Positions 1 through 8,920 of a stretch of 64,000 nt of DNA are shown here, in pieces; the stretch's first letter is position 1, and the number at the start of each line of letters is the position of its first letter. The notes under the pieces were generated by a model. That model saw only the letters and a program-made list of their open reading frames with translations. It searched no databases and had not been told where the DNA came from. Position numbers and translations under genes: made by a program. Source of the DNA: CAZOOA01 sp964581355 (lineage in GTDB: Bacteria; Bacillota; Dethiobacteria; DTU022; UBA8154); contig CAZOOA010000009.1 in assembly GCA_964581355.1 (NCBI GenBank), positions 1 to 64,000 of the forward strand, written 5' to 3'.

Positions 1-164
1 GATAACTAAAAATGCTGCTAACAAGAAAATAATTTTTGGTTTTATTACTTTAGTGCCTCCTTTAAATTTAACTTGCTTATACAGTAAACAAACAACTGAT
101 ACAATTGGTTCACAAAAAAGGGAAATATTTATTTTTGTCAAAATAATATGAAGGGGGGAATTAT

Positions 165-731
165 ATGTCATCAAGCAAAGATTGGCTTAAAGCTAAAAAA
201 TTATTCCTGAATTTTCATCTCCAGGTTTTCAGGGTTGTCAAGTCAGTAATAAACAACAAGCAGGACGCTGAAGATATAACACAGGAAACCTTTATCGCCT
301 TTTTTCTATCTTGCAGCATGGATGATTTTGAAAACGAAAATCAAATAAAGGCTTGGCTGTTTCGTACTGGAACAAATAAGGCCCTTAACTTATTATAAAG
401 AAAAAGCAAGACCCCTCTTTTTGCTGATGACTATTTTCAACGCCTTGAAACGAGTGAACCTGACAACCCAGAAATCAACGTAGAAAGAAATGAAGCTGTT
501 AAAACAATACAAAAATCCTTAAATATGCTTCCTCCCGACCTTAAGATAATTATGGTATTGTATTATTACAACGAAATGCCCCAAAAAGAAATCGCTCAGT
601 TAATAGGCATTCCCTTGGGGACTGTTAAGTCCAGATTAAATAGAGCTCGTGCATTAATGAAAGAGTCTCTTCACGCAAAGGAAGTTGGGGCTTTTGATAC
701 AGGTGGGAAGGAGGTTTTCTTTTATGAATGA
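165..731 (+). pseudogene. ECF-type RNA polymerase sigma factor, interrupted by an in-frame TAA
   Basis: Reading one frame from the ATG behind an AAGGGGGG ribosome site gives a 188-codon ECF sigma factor with a single TAA at 396-398 (codon 78). Codons 34-43 carry the sigma region 2 motif DAEDITQETF; codons 148-162 carry the sigma region 4 helix-turn-helix (GIPLGTVKSRLNRAR). The frame is identical on both sides of the stop and the linker is otherwise intact, so one base change would restore the gene. The last codons overlap the anti-sigma start by 8 nt, the usual sigma/anti-sigma coupling. TAA cannot be a selenocysteine codon. It is either a recent null mutation, a read error, or two separately translated halves; the second half has an ATG at 525 but no good ribosome site. 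Confidence 0.75.
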
Positions 732-1485
732 ATTGGATAAGTTAATTAAAGAAGCTGTCCATAAAGAGGTCGAAAGTCAAGGAAACCCAAACTCCAAAAA
801 AATGTGGAAAAATATTGGAAGAGTGATGGGGCTTTCCTTTAATAAGAGGAAAAAGTTCGGGCTTAAGGTTGCAATTATCGTTTCGGCCCTAGTTTTGGTA
901 TTTTATATAAGTTTACCTACTTCTCTAGAAGCTTTGCCGTTTGGGAGTGTTTTCCACAATGTTATCAAAGAATATATTGATGAAACCAGAGTCAATATTA
1001 GGCATTTCTTTTTTGGGGAATCAGATGTGCCTGAGCATATCAGAGAGGTTACTCCTGAAGATACAGAAAGAATCCATACGGGTGATATGATTACCGAAAC
1101 GAATATAGAAGAGCTCCTTGGCCTTTATGAAGGAGACTTTTATTTCTTTAAAGATGCATCACTAGAGGATGTCCAGAGAGTCTATTATTACGAAATAGAT
1201 GCTTCTTGGGTAATTTATTGTGATTTACTCATAAACAATAGCTCAATTACTTTCATGCAAAGAGATTTAAGTGATAAAAAAAATATAGGTAAGACTTACG
1301 ATGTTGATGACACAGAAGTGTATTTCGAAAGAACCGACGGCATTGAGTATATGATTAGCAGGCAGCGGTTTGATGTTGTTGAGATAGAATGGATATATGA
1401 GAATAAACTTTTTAAGATATCTTCCACTTTGGATGTGGAAAGAATGCTTGAGATGGCGCAATCCGTTATAGTTTTCCGAGATTAG
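724..1485 (+). CDS. membrane-anchored anti-sigma factor (putative)
   Basis: 253 aa. The ATG at 724 follows GGAGG at about 710 and overlaps the end of the ECF sigma gene. A short cytoplasmic N-terminus of about 46 residues, basic just before the membrane, is followed by one transmembrane helix (about residues 47-65) and a roughly 185-residue acidic extracytoplasmic domain. This is the standard shape of ECF anti-sigma factors with a DUF4367-like outer domain. No zinc-binding HxxxCxxC motif is visible, so it is not a ZAS-type anti-sigma factor. The role, holding the ECF factor at the membrane until a surface signal arrives, is inferred from position and topology. With the partner gene interrupted by a stop, this gene may be orphaned. 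Confidence 0.65.
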   Translation: MNELDKLIKEAVHKEVESQGNPNSKKMWKNIGRVMGLSFNKRKKFGLKVAIIVSALVLVFYISLPTSLEALPFGSVFHNVIKEYIDETRVNIRHFFFGESDVPEHIREVTPEDTERIHTGDMITETNIEELLGLYEGDFYFFKDASLEDVQRVYYYEIDASWVIYCDLLINNSSITFMQRDLSDKKNIGKTYDVDDTEVYFERTDGIEYMISRQRFDVVEIEWIYENKLFKISSTLDVERMLEMAQSVIVFRD

Positions 1486-1928
1486 TTGTTTTGTAGTTGA
1501 CTCTCTTCTTCAAGTAAGCTTGTTTTCTATGTCTGTCATCCTTCTTGAATTTGCAAAGCTATTTAAAAGTAAAAGGACCTGTTTCTCGGTCCCTTCACTA
1601 AAATATGGGTTTATTTTATCATAGTTAAGGCTTTAAAACTATACTTAAAGTTACATTGAAATGCATTGATCAAAAAACAAAAATGTCATTATACTGTATT
1701 CCAAAATAAGGCAATTCAACCACAAAATCCGATTTTAAATAATTGGACACTATGACAGAATGCTCATATTTCAACCACAAAATCCGAATACCCCTATTTT
1801 ATTGCGTTTACATCGGGAAGAAGGGGACAGTTATGTCGCTTTCCCCTTCGGTCCTCCGCTTCGCTACGAAAAGTGCCAGAATCGTCTCCGCTGATTCCTT
1901 TAAAAGAGTGCTGAGTAGTTATGCTGAT
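1486..1928. other. spacer with an 18-bp direct repeat and repeat-derived sequence
   Basis: No convincing gene. An exact 18-bp direct repeat (TTCAACCACAAAATCCGA) lies at 1715-1732 and 1770-1787. The segment at 1797-1820 matches 38114-38137 at 23 of 24 bases, and GGGGACAGTT at about 1813 resembles the GGGGACGGTTT near 30346 and 43334. The small open frame over 1743-1985 is made of this repeat material and is not considered a gene. Confidence 0.4.
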
Positions 1929-2375
1929 TTATTCGTAGTTGTTAGCGGCAGACCAGGTGCGGACACTGTCTTCCAGATCAGATAAGGCAGCGTGTTTGAT
2001 GGTTATACCAATGATTACAATGTTTTCACCGTTGATAAATTGCCCCATTTCTTGGTGGGTTTTGTGATGGGCTTCCCGGTAATAGCGTTCTTTGTCCGTT
2101 TCCTGTGGCACGATGGCTGCTCTGCCATAGAGAGTGCAGCTTAAGGGTGCCTTTGATTGATCTTCCAGGTTATGAAGCAAAATAGCAACAGCAGGATTTT
2201 CTATCATATATCTTACTTTGGTGGTATCTGCTCGGCTGCTTACAATAATCAGTCCTTCTTCTTCCAGGTAGGTAAAGTTCATCAAACTTAGGTGCGGAAG
2301 ATCCTTCGAACTGGTGGCCAACGTACACAACTTCTCCGTTTCCAAAAGCTTTTTTATTTCCGGGAGTAACTTCAT
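1929..2375 (-). CDS. pyridoxamine 5'-phosphate oxidase-like (split-barrel FMN) protein
   Basis: 148 aa from the second of two adjacent ATGs, which sits 6 nt after GGAGG (the first ATG at 2378 is only 3 nt away). The N-terminal half has the pattern of the PNPOx-like split-barrel fold: a short helix, then strands with LCTLATSSKDLPHLSLMNF, followed by a strand ending in IIVSSRADTTKVRYMIENP, a region that contacts FMN phosphate in this family. The length is typical of the single-domain general stress/flavin reductase-like members, not of PdxH. Likely role: FMN- or F420-binding oxidoreductase or flavin carrier; the substrate cannot be told. It stands alone, convergent to the anti-sigma gene and divergent from the HD-GYP-like gene. 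Confidence 0.7.
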   Translation of the reverse strand: MKLLPEIKKLLETEKLCTLATSSKDLPHLSLMNFTYLEEEGLIIVSSRADTTKVRYMIENPAVAILLHNLEDQSKAPLSCTLYGRAAIVPQETDKERYYREAHHKTHQEMGQFINGENIVIIGITIKHAALSDLEDSVRTWSAANNYE

Positions 2376-2606
2376 CATACACCTCCAAAGCTGTGCCAGT
2401 GCATCCTTATGCTGACACAGGCGGAATTTGCTGTCTTAACTTTTCCTTATTTTATCATGCTGCGCGGAAAAAAACAGCAAATTATTCTTGCCTGTAAAAC
2501 ACATCTTGCTTAACGGCAAATATTGAATTAGAAGACACCGATGGCCTGATGTGGGTGTGTATTTGCGAAAGTTTCTATGATATAATTAGCCAAAGGGGGG
2601 AGAAAA

Positions 2607-3632
2607 ATGTTAATCAATGAATTAAAAGCCGGTGACAAACTCAAGATGAGTGTTGTCTGCGCCAGGACCGGTATTGTTTTGTTGCCAGCGGGAACAGTCT
2701 TAACCCAGGCACATATCGATCACCTTGCCAACCGGGACGTATTTCTTGGCTCGCAACAGGAAATTGCCCGGGAACAGGAACGAATAAAGAAGATTTTTAA
2801 CCAGGTAATGTCAGGGAGCGCTCCCTTTGGTAGAGAAAAAATATCGGAAGAAGCAAAAAGAGAATTTGAGATCTTAAAGGAATCCGCTTATGATGTTTAT
2901 TATGACAGGAAAAACTGGAACAAATCTAAAAAGGCAGTTCACGACCTTTTAAACACAGAAAACCTGTCTGACCTGATTTCTATCTCCACAGCTGAAAAAG
3001 TGGAGACGGTAGAACAAAATGCCCTAAACTCTTCTATCCAGGTGGCCTCTTTTATGAAGAATATGGATGTGTCTAAAGAAAAAAAGGAATCCCTGGTGAT
3101 TGCCGCTTATTTAGCGGATATTGGTTTAAAGGAAATCACAGATGATAATGCCATAAAAAACCACGATGTCGACCACAAAAACCATCCCCAGGAAACACTC
3201 AGGGTTGTAAAAGAACTAGAGCCCAACCTGGTACAACCCATGACAAAAGCCATCATGCAGCATCATGAAACGTTGGATGGGTTGGGGGTGCCGCATGGGA
3301 TTAAAGATGTAGATCCATCAGCCCAGTTAATTGGGGCTTGCTATAAGTTGAATCTTACCAGCGCAGAAACAAACTCTGCCTCGGAGATACTGGAAAGGTT
3401 CTATGCACTGAATGAAAAGTATTCACCGATTATTTTGCGGGTTTTGTTTACTTCGGCTTTCATCCTGCCTGAAAAAAGAAAAGTTACCCTGGACGGCAAG
3501 AAAGCGGTTATCGAACAGCATAACCCGGAAAACCCCGACAGGCCCATTGTAATGGTTGAATCCGATACGGATTATCGAGGCTACAGGTATACAGACCTGA
3601 CAAAGGATTTGACCAGCTTCATTGATTTTTAG
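2607..3632 (+). CDS. degenerate HD-GYP domain protein
   Basis: 341 aa with a strong AAGGGGGG ribosome site. The N-terminus (MLINELKAGDKLKMSVV, then an LLPAGTVLT segment) is the small domain that often precedes HD-GYP modules. The HD-GYP core is recognisable but its metal site is eroded: the HDIGK motif reads ADIGLKE (about residues 168-174), and the HHExxDGxGYP motif reads HHETLDGLGVPHG (about 218-230). Active c-di-GMP phosphodiesterases of this class need both. The protein is therefore probably a non-catalytic binding or regulatory relative, or uses a different metal arrangement. It is monocistronic; a terminator candidate follows at 3662-3710. A second HD-GYP protein with intact HD residues is encoded at 16976-18550. 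Confidence 0.7.
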   Translation: MLINELKAGDKLKMSVVCARTGIVLLPAGTVLTQAHIDHLANRDVFLGSQQEIAREQERIKKIFNQVMSGSAPFGREKISEEAKREFEILKESAYDVYYDRKNWNKSKKAVHDLLNTENLSDLISISTAEKVETVEQNALNSSIQVASFMKNMDVSKEKKESLVIAAYLADIGLKEITDDNAIKNHDVDHKNHPQETLRVVKELEPNLVQPMTKAIMQHHETLDGLGVPHGIKDVDPSAQLIGACYKLNLTSAETNSASEILERFYALNEKYSPIILRVLFTSAFILPEKRKVTLDGKKAVIEQHNPENPDRPIVMVESDTDYRGYRYTDLTKDLTSFIDF

Positions 3633-3661
3633 CTTGAAGCAACGATGAGCAGCAACCTTTC

Positions 3662-3710
3662 AAGCGCAAGGTGTGAGGTCCAAGCGGGAAAGCCATGCCT
3701 GCGCTTTTCT
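3662..3710 (+). terminator. probable intrinsic terminator
   Basis: AAGCGCA pairs with TGCGCTT across about 30 nt, with an inner GG/CC, followed by a T-rich tract ending in TTTTTTG. It sits 30 nt after the HD-GYP-like gene. The long loop makes this moderate. Confidence 0.4.
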
Positions 3711-3871
3711 TTTTTGTTTCGAGGTTACCGGGAGCAGCGAAAAGCATCAGCCATTGTGAAGAGAAGCTGGCCTGCAAGTAGGTACGGGTGGCCATAAAAT
3801 ATATCCAGGAAATGGGCTTTCACTGCGTCCGTGTTCCAACATCTATTTACAATTTTTGTAAATTCCAGCTC

Positions 3872-3900
3872 TTGACAAGGCAAATTTTAGCATGTATAAT
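3872..3900 (+). promoter_or_regulatory. consensus sigma-A promoter with 160-nt leader
   Basis: TTGACA at 3872-3877 and TATAAT at 3895-3900 with a 17-nt spacer: an exact housekeeping promoter. Transcription would start near 3907, leaving about 150 nt of leader before the radical SAM gene at 4061. In that leader AGCCAGG (from about 3973) can pair with CCTGGTT followed by a T run (about 4005-4016), an attenuator-like hairpin. Confidence 0.7.
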
Positions 3901-4060
3901 TTTATATGCAGTATTAAGCATATATTTTCATTAGCGCTTGTTTAAACTTACAGGGAATGTAGAAAGAAAATGACAGCCAGGAACTGGGAAAGAATTTCAG
4001 CCGCCTGGTTTTTTATCAAATAAAACATTATATCTTTTTTTCTAAAGGAGGGAAGTAAAA

Positions 4061-5407
4061 ATGAATCTGGACTCAGTCAAGAAACTGGCAGCCGAACTGG
4101 CCCTGGACAAAGCAATCCAGTATATGACCAAAGATCCTGAAAACAATCTAAATACCATAATGAACTTCCTGGAGAAAACAGCTGTGTTACCTCACCATAA
4201 AAGAATGATCGATGTGATGAAAAAACGATTTGAAAGAGATCCCGGAGTGAAAGAGCAGGCCAGGCGGGTTGCGAGCAATCCGGAAATGCTTCACAAGTTA
4301 ATTAACTCCTGGATTATTGAAGGAACTTTTATCGGGAAGCAGAAAAGGAATCAGGTGGCAGAGGAAATTGGGGCCAATGTCCCTGCGGCGCTTCTTATTG
4401 ATCCTACCTCGGCATGCAATTTAAGTTGCGATGGTTGCTGGGCCGGGGAATACGACAAAGCTGACAAGCTGGACCCTGAACTATTTAGCCGGATTATTTC
4501 CGAGGCCAGGGATCTGGGTATCCATTGGATTGTGTTGTCAGGTGGGGAGCCTTTTGTTTATCCCCACCTTTTAGATGTGATCGCTGAACATCCTAACTCT
4601 TTCTTTATGGCTTACACCAACGGCACTTTAATTGATGATAAGGTTGCTGACCGGTTGGCCGAGCTGGGCAACTTGTCCCCGTCCTTTAGCCTGGAAGGTT
4701 GGCAGGAACAAACCGATGCCCGGCGTGGAGCAGGCACCTTTGAACAGGTTACAGGGGCCATGGACAGTTTAAGGGAGCGGGGAGTTTTTTTTGGCGCTTC
4801 GATAACGGCGATGAGAAACAACGTGGATATCCTGTTCAGCGATGAGTATATTGACTTTCTCATTGAAAAAGGGGTTCTTTATGTCTGGTCGTTTCACTAT
4901 GTCCCTGTGGGAAGAGACCCCAATATAGACCTCATGCTTACTCCTGAGCAGAGGCTTTGGTTGGTAGACAGGGTCACGGAACTCCGGCGCAATAAGCCCA
5001 TTTTTATCGCTGACTTCTGGAACGATGGTCATCACACAGAGGGTTGTATCGCGGGCGGCAGGCAGTATTTCCACATTAACGCGGCCGGCGATGTGGAGCC
5101 ATGCGCCTTTGTCCACTTTGCGGTGGATAATATTAAAGACAAAAGCGTAAAGGAAGTACTGCAAAACCCGTTTTTCCTTGAATACCAGAGTAGAATTCCG
5201 TTTAACAATAATCATCTGGCACCCTGCCCGATTATTGATGTTCCCCGGGCACTGCAGGGCATGGTCGATGAAGTGAATGCTAGTCCAACCCACAAGGGTG
5301 CCGAGCAGGTGCTGGAAGGGGAAGTGGCCCATTACCTGGAGGCCCTTTCCAAGCAGTGGAGAAAAGCAGCAGAAGAATATGAAAAGACGGTGAAAGAGGA
5401 CACCTAA
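4061..5407 (+). CDS. radical SAM/SPASM-type protein of unknown substrate
   Basis: 448 aa, ribosome site AAAGGAGGG. An N-terminal helical domain of about 110 residues precedes the radical SAM barrel. The [4Fe-4S] motif CxxxCxxC is formed by Cys119, Cys123 and Cys126, and the SAM-binding GGE motif appears in LSGGEPF. After the barrel a Cys cluster (EGCIAGG, then HINAAGDVEPCAFVHF, then HLAPCPIID) resembles a SPASM/twitch auxiliary cluster domain. The neighbours give no substrate: it is a single gene with its own consensus promoter, a leader hairpin, and a terminator downstream at 5519-5552. The family is recognised only as a COG0535-type radical SAM protein; peptide or small-molecule modification are both possible. 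Confidence 0.75.
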   Translation: MNLDSVKKLAAELALDKAIQYMTKDPENNLNTIMNFLEKTAVLPHHKRMIDVMKKRFERDPGVKEQARRVASNPEMLHKLINSWIIEGTFIGKQKRNQVAEEIGANVPAALLIDPTSACNLSCDGCWAGEYDKADKLDPELFSRIISEARDLGIHWIVLSGGEPFVYPHLLDVIAEHPNSFFMAYTNGTLIDDKVADRLAELGNLSPSFSLEGWQEQTDARRGAGTFEQVTGAMDSLRERGVFFGASITAMRNNVDILFSDEYIDFLIEKGVLYVWSFHYVPVGRDPNIDLMLTPEQRLWLVDRVTELRRNKPIFIADFWNDGHHTEGCIAGGRQYFHINAAGDVEPCAFVHFAVDNIKDKSVKEVLQNPFFLEYQSRIPFNNNHLAPCPIIDVPRALQGMVDEVNASPTHKGAEQVLEGEVAHYLEALSKQWRKAAEEYEKTVKEDT

Positions 5408-5518
5408 AATAATGGTGAATAAGGGCAGTTTATTCTCACATATGTTTTACATGCAACAAATTATGCAACAGTTTCACAGGTTTCTTGTAGTGACATCGAT
5501 CAAGATAAGGGCATCATG

Positions 5519-5552
5519 CGGCTTGCTAACTCATGTTAGTCGGCCGTTTTTT
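5519..5552 (+). terminator. intrinsic terminator
   Basis: CGGCTTGCTAAC and GTTAGTCGGCCG form a roughly 11-bp stem with one mismatch and a TCAT loop, followed by GTTTTTT. It ends the radical SAM transcript. The remaining spacer to 5801 holds no gene. Confidence 0.7.
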
Positions 5553-5689
5553 ATATTCACGGGTTTTCCCGGCCAGGCTTTTGTCCTGGCCAAGCTGTTC
5601 CAGGAAGGAATCATGTCTTGTTCTGCAGGCTTAGTTCATTTGTCCGGATGATAGGACCAAAACAATGCTCAAACATCTTTATAAAAGTA

Positions 5690-5755
5690 AGGGTTTGAAC
5701 CTTTTTAGCACAAACCCAACTTTCGTCAGGTCTCATGGAGTAGGGGTTTGAGGTA
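5690..5755 (+). promoter_or_regulatory. possible operator upstream of the ABC exporter operon
   Basis: GGGTTTG and CAAACCC form a 7-bp inverted repeat with a 13-nt spacer (about 5692-5718), and GGGTTTGAG recurs at about 5739-5748. The arrangement just upstream of the exporter operon suggests a regulator binding region. No clear -35/-10 pair was assigned. Confidence 0.3.
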
Positions 5756-5801
5756 TGATGGTATCAGTTTAAGACCCAATGTTGTAAGGGAGGGAGAAAG
5801 C

Positions 5802-6509
5802 ATGTCTGCAGAACTGGTCGTTGCTAAAAATGTAAAAAAGCGATACCAAATGGGTGAAGTAACGGTCTATGCTCTTCGGGGAGTGGACTTTACCCTTTAT
5901 CATGGAGAGTTGGTGGTTGTCCTGGGGCACAGCGGTTCAGGGAAGAGCACACTGGTTAATATCGTGGGGGGGATGGACCAGGCCAGCGAGGGAGAGCTGT
6001 ACTTTAATGGGAAAAACCTGCATGATGCGGGGGAGGCTGAGCTGACCGGTTACCGCCGCAGTGAGGTGGGCTTTATCTTCCAGTTTTATAACCTGATGCC
6101 TAACCTGACCGCTTATGAAAACATTGATCTTTCCGTCCAGATATCCACGGACCCCCTGGATGTAAATGAGCTATTGGGTCAGGTGGGTTTAAGTGACCGG
6201 GGAGATCACTTTCCATCCCAGCTTTCCGGTGGGGAGCAGCAGCGGGTGGCTATTGCCCGGGCCCTGGCCAAGAACCCTCGTCTACTTCTCTGCGACGAAC
6301 CGACAGGGGCCCTGGACCTGCCTACAGGAAAGCAGGTTTTGAAATTGCTGCGGGACTTCTGCGACAATTACAACAAGACTGTTGTGATCATTACCCACAA
6401 CACCAATATCAGCCAGATGGCGGACCGGGTGGTTTATTTGAAAGATGGCCTGGTGGATTGGGTGAAGGTAAACGATGAGCCGGTACCGCCGGAGGAAGTG
6501 AGCTGGTAA
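5802..6509 (+). CDS. ABC exporter ATP-binding protein (MacB/LolD type)
   Basis: 235 aa. The ATG at 5802 is chosen because AAGGGAGGG lies 8 nt upstream; an upstream in-frame ATG at 5748 lacks a site. Walker A GHSGSGKST (residues 42-50), Q-loop FQFYN, signature LSGGEQQR (from 141), Walker B LLLCDE (161-166) and an H-loop in VIITHN are all present, so it should be active. This subfamily pairs with FtsX-type permeases that work by mechanotransmission rather than a classic transmembrane channel. The stop overlaps the permease start (TAATG), and a HlyD-type adaptor follows, giving a complete MacAB-like three-gene export unit. Confidence 0.92.
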   Translation: MSAELVVAKNVKKRYQMGEVTVYALRGVDFTLYHGELVVVLGHSGSGKSTLVNIVGGMDQASEGELYFNGKNLHDAGEAELTGYRRSEVGFIFQFYNLMPNLTAYENIDLSVQISTDPLDVNELLGQVGLSDRGDHFPSQLSGGEQQRVAIARALAKNPRLLLCDEPTGALDLPTGKQVLKLLRDFCDNYNKTVVIITHNTNISQMADRVVYLKDGLVDWVKVNDEPVPPEEVSW

Positions 6510-8887
6510 TGTTAAAGAAGAAAATGCTGCGGGATATGTTAAGTAACAAGGGTTCTTACCTGGCCTGCCTGGCATTGATTATCATCGGTTTGTTGGTTTT
6601 TGTCTCTTTTTCCATTGCCAAGGATAACCTGTATCTTTCCCAAAACAACCTCTACCGGGACAAAAATTTTGCCCACGGCTTTGCAGAACTGGAGTCCATG
6701 CCTTTCGGAAACGCGGAAAAACTTTCCAGGGTAGATGGAGTGGAGCAGGTAAGCGGGCGCCTGGTCAAGGAGGTAAGGGTCAACAACCTGGAGAGTGAGG
6801 AAAGTATCTACCTGCAGCTGGTTTCCCAGGACCTGGCTGACCCGGAAAGATTAAATAATGCCGGGCTGGTGTGGGGACAGGAATTGTCGGATAGGCGGCT
6901 TGATGCCTGGATGGATAGTGCTTTCATCGAAGCCCATAACTTGGAGCAGGGCGATACACTGGAAATCATTGCCGGGGGACGGGTAGAAGAACTTTCTTTA
7001 GAAGGTGAAGCTGTAAGCCCGGAGTTTGTCTATATGTTGAGGCTGGAAACCGAGCTTTACCCCAACCCGGAGCAGTTTGGTGTGGCTTTTCTCCCCCTCG
7101 AAACCATGTGGAGACTTTTCCCCGAAGAGCGGGGCACCATAAATGATTTGGTCTTTACCCTGGAGGAAGGAGCCAGCTATGACCGGGTGGAAGAGAGCCT
7201 GGAGTTGGAACTGGAACGCTATGGGTTACAATCCATGTACCCCAGGGAAGACCAGGTTAGTCACTTTATGCTGCAGGAGGAAATCGAGGTCATTGAAGCG
7301 CTTTCCGCATTTTTTCCTGTGCTGATTTTGTCAATTGCTGCCTTTATTATTTTTATCCTTCTAAAACGGCTGGTGGACCAGCAGCGGACACAAATCGGGA
7401 TTTTAAAAGCTTTTGGCTATACCAGGCGGGAGATTATGCTGCACTACCTGTCCTATGCCCTGGTTTTGGCCCTGCTCGGTGGCGTGCTGGGGAGCGTCAT
7501 GGGTATGTGGGCGGCAAACCCTTTAACTGTACTTCTGTATGATTTTTTCTATCTTCCCGAAGTCTACGAGGGCTTTTCCCTGTCTTACCTGGTCCTGGGT
7601 ATTGTATTATGCCTGGTGGTGCTGGGTTTCGCCGGTTACATGGGCTGCAGAAATGCCTTAAGGCTTGAGCCGGCCGAAGCTATGCGGCCTCCTGCGCCGG
7701 TCTCCGGGAAAAAAAACGTCCTGGAGAAAGTTGGCTTTTTTACGGAGATGCTGACTGTCCAGGGCAAGATGGCCATCAGGAACCTGGGCAGAAGCCCGAT
7801 CAGAAGCGGCTTTATGTTTTTTGGGATCATGGTCAGCTGTGCCCTGGTGTCTTTTACCTGGTCCCTGGTTTCTGAGGCGATGCCAAAATTTATGTTCCAT
7901 CAATACGAGGATGTAGAAGTTTACGATGCCAAGATCCGGCTTCATGACCCGATGGCTGCCTTTCCGGTCCAGCAGGAACTGGAAAGGGCTTCCGAGGTGA
8001 GTAGAGTGGAAAAGATGGCTGAAGTGCCGGTGAAGTTTTCCCATCAGTGGCGGGAAGAAGATGTGATCTTGTTGGGCCTGCCCCGGGAGGGCAGGCTGTA
8101 CAATATCCTGGATGCCGATGGTAACCGTCTTAATCCTTCCGAAGAGGGGTTAATTGTTTCAGAACGCTTGGCGGAGAACCTGGGGGTCCAGAAAGGTGAT
8201 TTGCTGGAGCTGGAAAGCCCTTTCTTGCGCCATGTTGATGACTCGATAGAAGTTATGGTTGTAGATACGATTCCCCAGTATATTGGCATGAACGCTTATA
8301 TGGAGCTTTCGGGCCTGTACGAAATGCTGAACCAGCACCCATTTGTAACATCACTGCTGGTTAATCTTCACCATGAACAGGATAGTTTGTCATCTGTCCA
8401 TGAACGTTATAGAGAGAGCGATATGGTTGCCGGGGTTGACGGCAGGGAAGGCCTGCTCAGCCTCATGGAAGAGTACTGGGAAATGGCTTATGGAACGCTT
8501 TATCTTTTTGTGCTGATCGGCATCATCTTTAGTTTTGCCATCATTTATGTTTCCAGCTTTATCATTTTATCGGAACGCAACCTTGAACTTGCTTCCATGC
8601 GGGTCCTGGGTATGACTTCCCGGGAAGTGTTATCGGTTGTTACCTTTGAACAGTGGTTTCTCAGCGTCTTTGCCGTGCTGGCGGGGATTCCCCTGGCCCA
8701 GTTGATCCAGGTTGGCTTTGCCGGGGAATTCAGCACAGACATGTACGCCATGCCTGCGGACGTGTCTGCTCAGGCTTTTTTCGTAGGGGGTTTGTTTACA
8801 ATATTTTCTATCTGGGTGGCCCAGCGTTTTGCCTTAAGCCGGGTGAAAAAATTGGACCTGGTGGAAGTCCTGAAATCCAGGGAATAA
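6509..8887 (+). CDS. ABC exporter permease, two FtsX domains
   Basis: 792 aa. An N-terminal transmembrane helix (about residues 17-36) leads into a large extracytoplasmic domain, then a three-helix FtsX block (from about residue 265), a second extracytoplasmic domain after a helix near 440, and a C-terminal FtsX block. This duplicated layout is that of the long MacB-like/YknZ-like permeases of Gram-positive bacteria. It is translationally coupled to the ATPase (1-nt overlap) and followed 33 nt later by the adaptor. Typical cargo for the family are peptides, lipoproteins and antimicrobial compounds; nothing here identifies the substrate. Confidence 0.88.
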   Translation: MLKKKMLRDMLSNKGSYLACLALIIIGLLVFVSFSIAKDNLYLSQNNLYRDKNFAHGFAELESMPFGNAEKLSRVDGVEQVSGRLVKEVRVNNLESEESIYLQLVSQDLADPERLNNAGLVWGQELSDRRLDAWMDSAFIEAHNLEQGDTLEIIAGGRVEELSLEGEAVSPEFVYMLRLETELYPNPEQFGVAFLPLETMWRLFPEERGTINDLVFTLEEGASYDRVEESLELELERYGLQSMYPREDQVSHFMLQEEIEVIEALSAFFPVLILSIAAFIIFILLKRLVDQQRTQIGILKAFGYTRREIMLHYLSYALVLALLGGVLGSVMGMWAANPLTVLLYDFFYLPEVYEGFSLSYLVLGIVLCLVVLGFAGYMGCRNALRLEPAEAMRPPAPVSGKKNVLEKVGFFTEMLTVQGKMAIRNLGRSPIRSGFMFFGIMVSCALVSFTWSLVSEAMPKFMFHQYEDVEVYDAKIRLHDPMAAFPVQQELERASEVSRVEKMAEVPVKFSHQWREEDVILLGLPREGRLYNILDADGNRLNPSEEGLIVSERLAENLGVQKGDLLELESPFLRHVDDSIEVMVVDTIPQYIGMNAYMELSGLYEMLNQHPFVTSLLVNLHHEQDSLSSVHERYRESDMVAGVDGREGLLSLMEEYWEMAYGTLYLFVLIGIIFSFAIIYVSSFIILSERNLELASMRVLGMTSREVLSVVTFEQWFLSVFAVLAGIPLAQLIQVGFAGEFSTDMYAMPADVSAQAFFVGGLFTIFSIWVAQRFALSRVKKLDLVEVLKSRE

Positions 8888-8920
8888 GAACAAAGAGATT
8901 AGTAACAGGGAGGGGTTAGG

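Noticed and set aside
1..60. Minus-strand signal-peptide-like sequence (KPKIIFLLAAFLVI) behind GGAGG, running out of the window
   Set aside because: No ATG, GTG or TTG at a suitable distance from the ribosome site and only about 16 codons are visible; mentioned but not annotated.
396..398. TAA in the ECF sigma gene as a recoded codon
   Set aside because: UAA is not used for selenocysteine or pyrrolysine, and other genes in the window use TAA as a normal stop.
1743..1985. 80-codon open frame
   Set aside because: Made of repeat-derived spacer sequence and overlaps the 3' end of the PNPOx-like gene; no ribosome site.
4769..5332. 187-codon minus-strand frame
   Set aside because: Antisense shadow of the radical SAM gene at 4061-5407.
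5412..5651. 79-codon frame after the radical SAM gene
   Set aside because: Spans the intrinsic terminator at 5519-5552 and has no ribosome site or recognisable domain.
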